This document shows, piece after piece, positions 63,801 through 64,000 of a stretch of 64,000 nt of DNA (its first letter is position 1; the number at the start of each line of letters is the position of its first letter). The stretch is from Mimachlamys varia (taxonomy: Eukaryota; Mollusca; Bivalvia; Pectinida; Pectinidae): NCBI GenBank assembly GCA_947623455.1, contig OX392529.1, positions 2,480,001-2,544,000 of the forward strand. The letters are read 5' to 3'. A model generated the notes under the pieces. The model was given only the letters and a program-made list of their open reading frames with translations, was not told the DNA's origin and searched no databases. The position numbers and the translations under genes were made by a program.

Positions 63801-64000
63801 TTGGCTGTTTGATAAAACAAATAATAAAAATAATTTGAGTTTCTTATACACTGCTTTATTAAACCTAGTTCGGAGGTTGTCTGGAAGCACTTCTCTAACT
63901 ACAGAGCTAGTGGTATATTTCATTGTTGTGATTTATCCTCCATTACAGCTGGTTTGTGGGTCCCACCATTAATCTACAAGACTGTCTTGCCGCTTTCTTC
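36719..64000 (+). CDS. USP20/USP33: Ubiquitin carboxyl-terminal hydrolase, USP20/USP33 type, 5' part (11 exons, runs off window)
   Basis: Coding exons: 36719-36805, 39136-39261, 39623-39723, 42727-42887, 43259-43328, 45691-45804, 46447-46525, 55623-56271, 62411-62502, 63497-63660, 63949-64000. All are GT-AG and all phases agree, giving 565 residues so far. Residues 10-92 form a UBP-type zinc finger (C10, H12, C35xxC38, C48, C53, C58, H65, H69, H75, C88xxC91). A Ser-rich acidic linker precedes the peptidase C19 domain, whose Cys box [20 protein letters not shown] places the nucleophile at C170. Next come [46 protein letters not shown], a long acidic Ser-rich insert (exon 8), then [36 protein letters not shown] and [18 protein letters not shown]. 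The order matches USP20/USP33, cysteine proteases that remove ubiquitin from receptors and other substrates. The His box and C-terminal DUSP domains lie beyond the window. An intact coding sequence is implied despite very repetitive introns. Confidence 0.95.
36930..36995 (+). repeat. tRNA-like (SINE head) sequence in USP intron 1
   Basis: GACTCAGTGGTAGAGCATCG resembles an A box region and GATCAAATTCAAGCC a diverged B box. No full tRNA fold is evident. Confidence 0.35.
37122..37157 (+). repeat. (TG)n followed by a poly-G run
   Basis: A short TG run leads into about 20 uninterrupted G residues at 37136-37156, a possible length-error site in sequencing and a G-quadruplex-prone tract. Confidence 0.9.
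37866..38680. repeat. Three copies of a tRNA-derived SINE-like repeat in both orientations
   Basis: Copies at about 37866-37975 (+), 38350-38455 (-) and 38548-38670 (+) share AACCCTGGTA, TTGCTGCAATAT, GGCTAGAGAG and CTCTTGAG. The minus-strand copy has TGATTGGTAGAGCA (A-box-like) and GGTTTGACTCC (B-box-like). The plus copy at 38548 has GATCGGTTAAGCGT and TTCCAGATTCGACT. A tRNA-derived SINE family is the likely source. Confidence 0.55.
39136..39261 (+). CDS. USP20/USP33: USP exon 2 (zinc finger core)
   Basis: 42 codons from acceptor TTTACAG to donor [29 protein letters not shown] then [19 protein letters not shown], bearing most zinc ligands. The last 57 bases and the donor are repeated twice more downstream. 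Confidence 0.93.
39206..39490 (+). repeat. 108-bp tandem triplication of exon 2 end plus donor
   Basis: Three copies of a unit containing TGTCAGTACATAGGTTGTGG ... ATGCTATG|GTAAGT plus about 45 intron bases (TAGACCCATACAAACATATG). Copies start at about 39204, 39312 and 39420. The 108-bp period equals 36 codons, and the frame stays open through all copies to 39501. Copies 2 and 3 differ from the real exon at one base (CAGAGCATG). Confidence 0.95.
39623..39723 (+). CDS. USP20/USP33: USP exon 3
   Basis: Encodes [20 protein letters not shown] and [14 protein letters not shown], with the last CxxC ligand pair of the zinc finger. Acceptor ACCACAG, donor AC|GTAAGT; ends in phase 2. Confidence 0.93.
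39880..40215 (+). repeat. 34-bp tandem array (about 10 copies) in USP intron 3
   Basis: The unit is CGTATTGATACAGGAATACA then TCACACATGTTCAT, with GCATCA variants. Confidence 0.92.
40296..42645 (+). repeat. 32-bp tandem array (about 70 copies) in USP intron 3
   Basis: The unit is CTCTGTAATAGGATGGATAA then CCCCGCGGTTGT, with CCATAATAGG and CCCTGCGG variants. A longer segment with GTAGACATTAACTTGGTCTG is duplicated at the left edge (about 40295 and 40387). All three minus-strand frames are stop-free for hundreds of codons (up to 765); they read the same 32-residue cycle and are by-products. Confidence 0.94.
42727..42887 (+). CDS. USP20/USP33: USP exon 4
   Basis: Encodes a Ser/Lys-rich linker ([20 protein letters not shown]) ending in the acidic [16 protein letters not shown] just ahead of the Cys box. 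Acceptor TTTATAG, donor GGG|GTGAGG. Confidence 0.9.
42888..43258 (+). other. USP intron 4
   Basis: Unique AT-rich intron sequence; no feature recognised. Confidence 0.55.
43259..43328 (+). CDS. USP20/USP33: USP exon 5 (Cys box)
   Basis: Encodes [20 protein letters not shown] plus SN; the Cys in GNTCY is the catalytic nucleophile (residue 170). Acceptor TTTTAG, donor TG|GTAAGT. Confidence 0.95.
43345..43498 (+). repeat. TTGATTGGTCAGTAT-type repeat in USP intron 5, left part
   Basis: Imperfect copies of AATTTTACTGTTTTGTCTGA, TTGGTCAGTAT and TTGGTCACAGCCTTGTT start about 15 bases after the donor. The series continues after the inserted element at 45524-45620. Confidence 0.7.
43499..45523 (+). 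mobile_element. Pearl-like non-autonomous element, copy 2, inserted in USP intron 5
   Basis: Left end AGCTCACCTGGTCCGAAGGA with hairpin GGTCC-GAA-GGACC, then (GTCC)n at about 43551-43576. About twelve core units of about 155 bp follow, with GACTTCTTCTCCATAACCAC, TGATTGGAAATCAGCCTTAT, TTGGCAGGAAGCAT and GACCCCCTAGGGGGCTGAGG. Right end CCAGGTGAGCGATACAGGCC with hairpin AGGCCC-TCT-GGGCCT, then TCTTGTT. The flanking repeat supplies an empty-site comparison. The open frame at 44871-45068 has no protein meaning. Confidence 0.85.
45524..45620 (+). repeat. TTGATTGGTCAGTAT-type repeat in USP intron 5, right part
   Basis: Continuation of the diverged repeat interrupted by the element; contains TTTAATTGGTCAGTATAATT and TTGTCTGATTG. 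Confidence 0.65.
45691..45804 (+). CDS. USP20/USP33: USP exon 6
   Basis: Encodes [20 protein letters not shown] and [15 protein letters not shown], the helical region after the Cys box. Acceptor GTCTCCAG, donor AAG|GTAAGT; ends in phase 2. Confidence 0.93.
45985..46065 (+). repeat. tRNA-like (SINE head) sequence in USP intron 6
   Basis: TGGCCTGGTGGTAACG resembles a Pol III A box and GGTTCACGCC a B box, about 30 bases apart. I see no complete tRNA fold, so a tRNA-derived SINE fragment is more likely than a working tRNA. Confidence 0.4.
46447..46525 (+). CDS. USP20/USP33: USP exon 7
   Basis: Encodes [20 protein letters not shown] then RGYSQQ. Acceptor ATTACAG, donor CAG|GTAAGT at 46526. Its last 33 bases and the donor seed the 9-kb array that follows. 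Confidence 0.95.
46493..49007 (+). repeat. 53-bp array of exon 7 end plus donor, segment 1 (about 48 copies)
   Basis: The unit is the exon end (CACCCCATGTTTAGAGGTTA, TTCACAGCAG) plus GTAAGTGTGACTGTACACGG and GTC. The CAG|GTAAGT consensus is kept in nearly every copy. The main variants are CACCCC/CATCTC, TTTAG/TTTCG, and ACACGGG/ACATTGG/ACACAGG. Confidence 0.96.
49008..49554 (+). mobile_element. Small element with hairpin end and GTCT microsatellite, copy A
   Basis: Begins ATACCCCCCCGC and carries the exact complement GCGGGGGGGTAT near its right end (about 49514-49525), followed by TAGTCAGCCATCGGCTTACA and GTTCTAG. CCCCCCC and GGGGGGG at the left end form a hairpin. (GTCT/GTCC)n follows, then two core units with GTTGTCCGGACAACTCCTCC. 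It interrupts a unit of the 53-bp array between GAGGTTAT and TCACAGC. Pearl-like layout; no transposase. Frames inside are not protein-like. Confidence 0.8.
49555..51301 (+). repeat. 53-bp array of exon 7 end plus donor, segment 2 (about 33 copies)
   Basis: Continuation of the same array between the two copies of the small element. Confidence 0.95.
51302..51848 (+). mobile_element. Small element with hairpin end and GTCT microsatellite, copy B
   Basis: Nearly identical to copy A, shifted by exactly 2294 bases, with the same flanking variants (TTTGGAGGTTAT on the left, ACACGGGTCCACCCC on the right). It therefore arose by block duplication rather than by a second insertion. Confidence 0.85.
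51849..55375 (+). repeat. 53-bp array of exon 7 end plus donor, segment 3 (about 66 copies)
   Basis: Continuation of the same array up to 55375. Late units often read GGTCATTCACAG and ACTGAACATTGG. The array then stops abruptly in unique sequence. Confidence 0.95.
55376..55622 (+). other. Unique end of USP intron 7
   Basis: AT-rich sequence leading to the acceptor TTGAAAG|GAT at 55622. The polypyrimidine tract is weak (CTATTGAAAG), which is notable given over a hundred strong donors upstream. Confidence 0.6.
55623..56271 (+). CDS. USP20/USP33: USP exon 8 (long acidic insert)
   Basis: Starts [20 protein letters not shown], completing the conserved QQDxQEFL motif, then about 190 residues rich in Asp, Glu, Ser, Lys and Thr ([28 protein letters not shown]). 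This corresponds to the variable insert of USP20/USP33. Ends in phase 1 at AAG AAA G|GTAACA. Confidence 0.93.
56284..56400. repeat. Near-perfect 36-bp hairpin just after the exon 8 donor, plus direct repeats
   Basis: TATCCAACGTAACATTTCTG and TATACTTTCTAGTTATC (56286-56322) pair with GATAACTAGAAAGTATACAG and AAATGTTACGTTGGATA (about 56362-56398). Further direct copies of AACTAGAAAGTATACAGAAA follow to about 56480. Confidence 0.85.
56516..57613. mobile_element. Non-autonomous element with long inverted ends and TTAA target sites
   Basis: Ends AGCTGACAA...TTGTACTCTCAGCT lie inside TTAA on both sides (56516-56519, 57610-57613). Inverted similarity runs about 220 bp inward: TTAAAAAGCTTTCAATT against AATTGAAAGCTTTTTAA, and TTGCTTGGTAACG against CGTTACCAAGCAA. 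The following 68-bp repeat has an uninterrupted CACATCCTTAAGTATCAATT, which acts as an empty site. Short frames inside show no transposase. Confidence 0.8.
57614..58195 (+). repeat. 68-bp tandem array (about 8.5 copies) in USP intron 8
   Basis: The unit is GTATCAATTATCTACTGCTG, ATGATAGTCTACTATTGATG, TCAGTCAGATAGAATTCTCA and CATCCTTAA or CATCCTAA. A left fragment of the unit (GAATTCTCACATC) lies before the TTAA element at about 56502-56515. Confidence 0.92.
58300..59658 (+). repeat. 45-bp tandem array, left part (about 30 copies)
   Basis: The unit is CTTATATATCTGCACGCGAA, TATATTTAACACCACTTAAT and ATCCA, with TACACACAAA and TAATATATC variants. Because 45 is divisible by three, a minus-strand frame (58354-58920) reads [15 protein letters not shown] over and over; it is a by-product. 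Confidence 0.94.
59657..61197 (+). mobile_element. Tc1/mariner-type DNA transposon inserted in the 45-bp array
   Basis: Terminal inverted repeats CTGAAACGAAAAAGAAACGC (59659-59678) and the complement of CTGAAACGAAAAAGAAATGC (61176-61195), with TA on both sides (59657-59658, 61196-61197). The length of 1537 bp is typical of Tc1 elements. It carries one frameshifted transposase. The tandem array resumes at the right end, so the insertion is younger than the array. Confidence 0.93.
59953..60971 (+). pseudogene. Tc1-like DD34E transposase with one frameshift
   Basis: The start is ATG 59953 ([19 protein letters not shown]). An N-terminal paired-like HTH region ([20 protein letters not shown]) and the GRPR motif ([13 protein letters not shown]) precede a second HTH. 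The frame then breaks at about 60365-60380, reaching a stop at 60381, and resumes one frame over with [20 protein letters not shown]. Catalytic residues are D in FTDESRF, D in FQQDNARPH and E in [12 protein letters not shown], with 34 residues between the last two (DD34E). The stop is at 60971. A one-base loss explains the break; total length would then be about 339 residues, normal for Tc1. All three acidic residues are intact, so inactivation looks recent. Confidence 0.92.
61198..62180 (+). repeat. 45-bp tandem array, right part (about 22 copies)
   Basis: Same unit as the left part, but mostly the TACACGCGAACATATTTAAC / ACCACATAATATCCACTAAT type. The two sides thus differ in variant composition. 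Confidence 0.93.
62411..62502 (+). CDS. USP20/USP33: USP exon 9
   Basis: Encodes [20 protein letters not shown] and [10 protein letters not shown]; the CLTC motif is one half of the structural zinc site in the C19 fingers. Acceptor TTTTCAG, donor CGG|GTAAGA. Confidence 0.94.
62509..63085 (+). repeat. 33-bp tandem array (about 17 copies) in USP intron 9
   Basis: The unit is GGCCAACCATCATCAGATAT then TGGTGGGTTTATT, beginning about 8 bases after the exon 9 donor. The same ACCAACCATCATCAGAT motif starts the pearl-like remnant at 17285. Period 33 leaves open frames ([11 protein letters not shown]), which are by-products. Confidence 0.93.
63086..63440 (+). repeat. Pearl-like element remnant, same family as 17285-18070
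   Basis: Contains TCTGTTGTCTGTGGTCCG, GATTCCCGTTGGTTCCTAG, CAGTATGGCCGAC, GCGGCCATCTTGGATTTG and ACAAGTACTGGATTGATCC, matching core units of the remnant at 17285 in the same orientation. Confidence 0.6.
63497..63660 (+). CDS. USP20/USP33: USP exon 10
   Basis: Encodes [20 protein letters not shown], a Gly/Pro-rich stretch ([14 protein letters not shown]) and [11 protein letters not shown], ending AG|GTGGGT in phase 2. Acceptor TTGGCAG. Confidence 0.93.
63949..64000 (+). CDS. USP20/USP33: USP exon 11 (cut by window end)
   Basis: Acceptor CCATTACAG, then [17 protein letters not shown] up to the last base of the window. It completes the split Ser codon of exon 10 and matches the WFxGPxxxLxDCLAAFF region of USP20/USP33. 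Confidence 0.92.

Overview
This window is metazoan nuclear DNA: split genes with GT-AG introns, a Tc1-type transposon, and very large amounts of minisatellite. Repeats with a terminal hairpin, a GTCC/GTCT microsatellite and a tandem core resemble the 'pearl'-type elements I know from bivalves, so a marine mollusc, probably a bivalve, is the best guess. That is inference; no species is claimed.

Three protein-coding genes are supported. (1) The 3' half of a GPR107/GPR108 (lung seven-transmembrane family) gene, plus strand, exons 579-15488; its 5' end lies upstream of the window. (2) An apparently intronless minus-strand gene at 31309-32853, encoding a 514-aa membrane protein with five predicted TM segments and a very cysteine-rich loop; I do not recognise it. 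(3) The 5' part of a USP20/USP33-type ubiquitin hydrolase, plus strand, eleven exons from 36694 to the window end. It carries the UBP zinc finger and the catalytic Cys box; the His box and later domains lie beyond the window. Exon phases were checked by hand for both split genes and all joins keep frame.

Most other bases belong to tandem arrays. GPR107/108 introns hold arrays of about 57, 37-41, 26, 41 and 54 bp. The 16 kb between the first two genes holds arrays of 93, 28, 31-35, 67 and 31 bp, plus diffuse repeats. USP introns hold 108, 34, 32, 53, 68 and 45 bp arrays and a 33 bp array. Mobile elements sit inside several arrays: a Tc1-like element (59659-61195) with a frameshifted transposase, two TTAA-flanked non-autonomous elements (16275-16659, 56520-57609), pearl-like elements (24586-25446, 43499-45523), and a smaller element present twice (49008-49554, 51302-51848). 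Two other inverted-repeat structures lie at 34165-35165 and 35480-36005.

The most striking observation is that six of the arrays are made of splice junctions. Their unit is the end of a coding exon plus its adjoining 5' or 3' splice site, copied from three to about 150 times into the intron. This happens at four junctions of GPR107/108 and two of the USP gene. In four of them, using any copy but the outermost would truncate or shift the protein; in the other two the period is a multiple of three and the copies stay open. Other arrays start within about 15 bases of a donor. I regard these 'splice-junction minisatellites' as the candidate undescribed phenomenon here.
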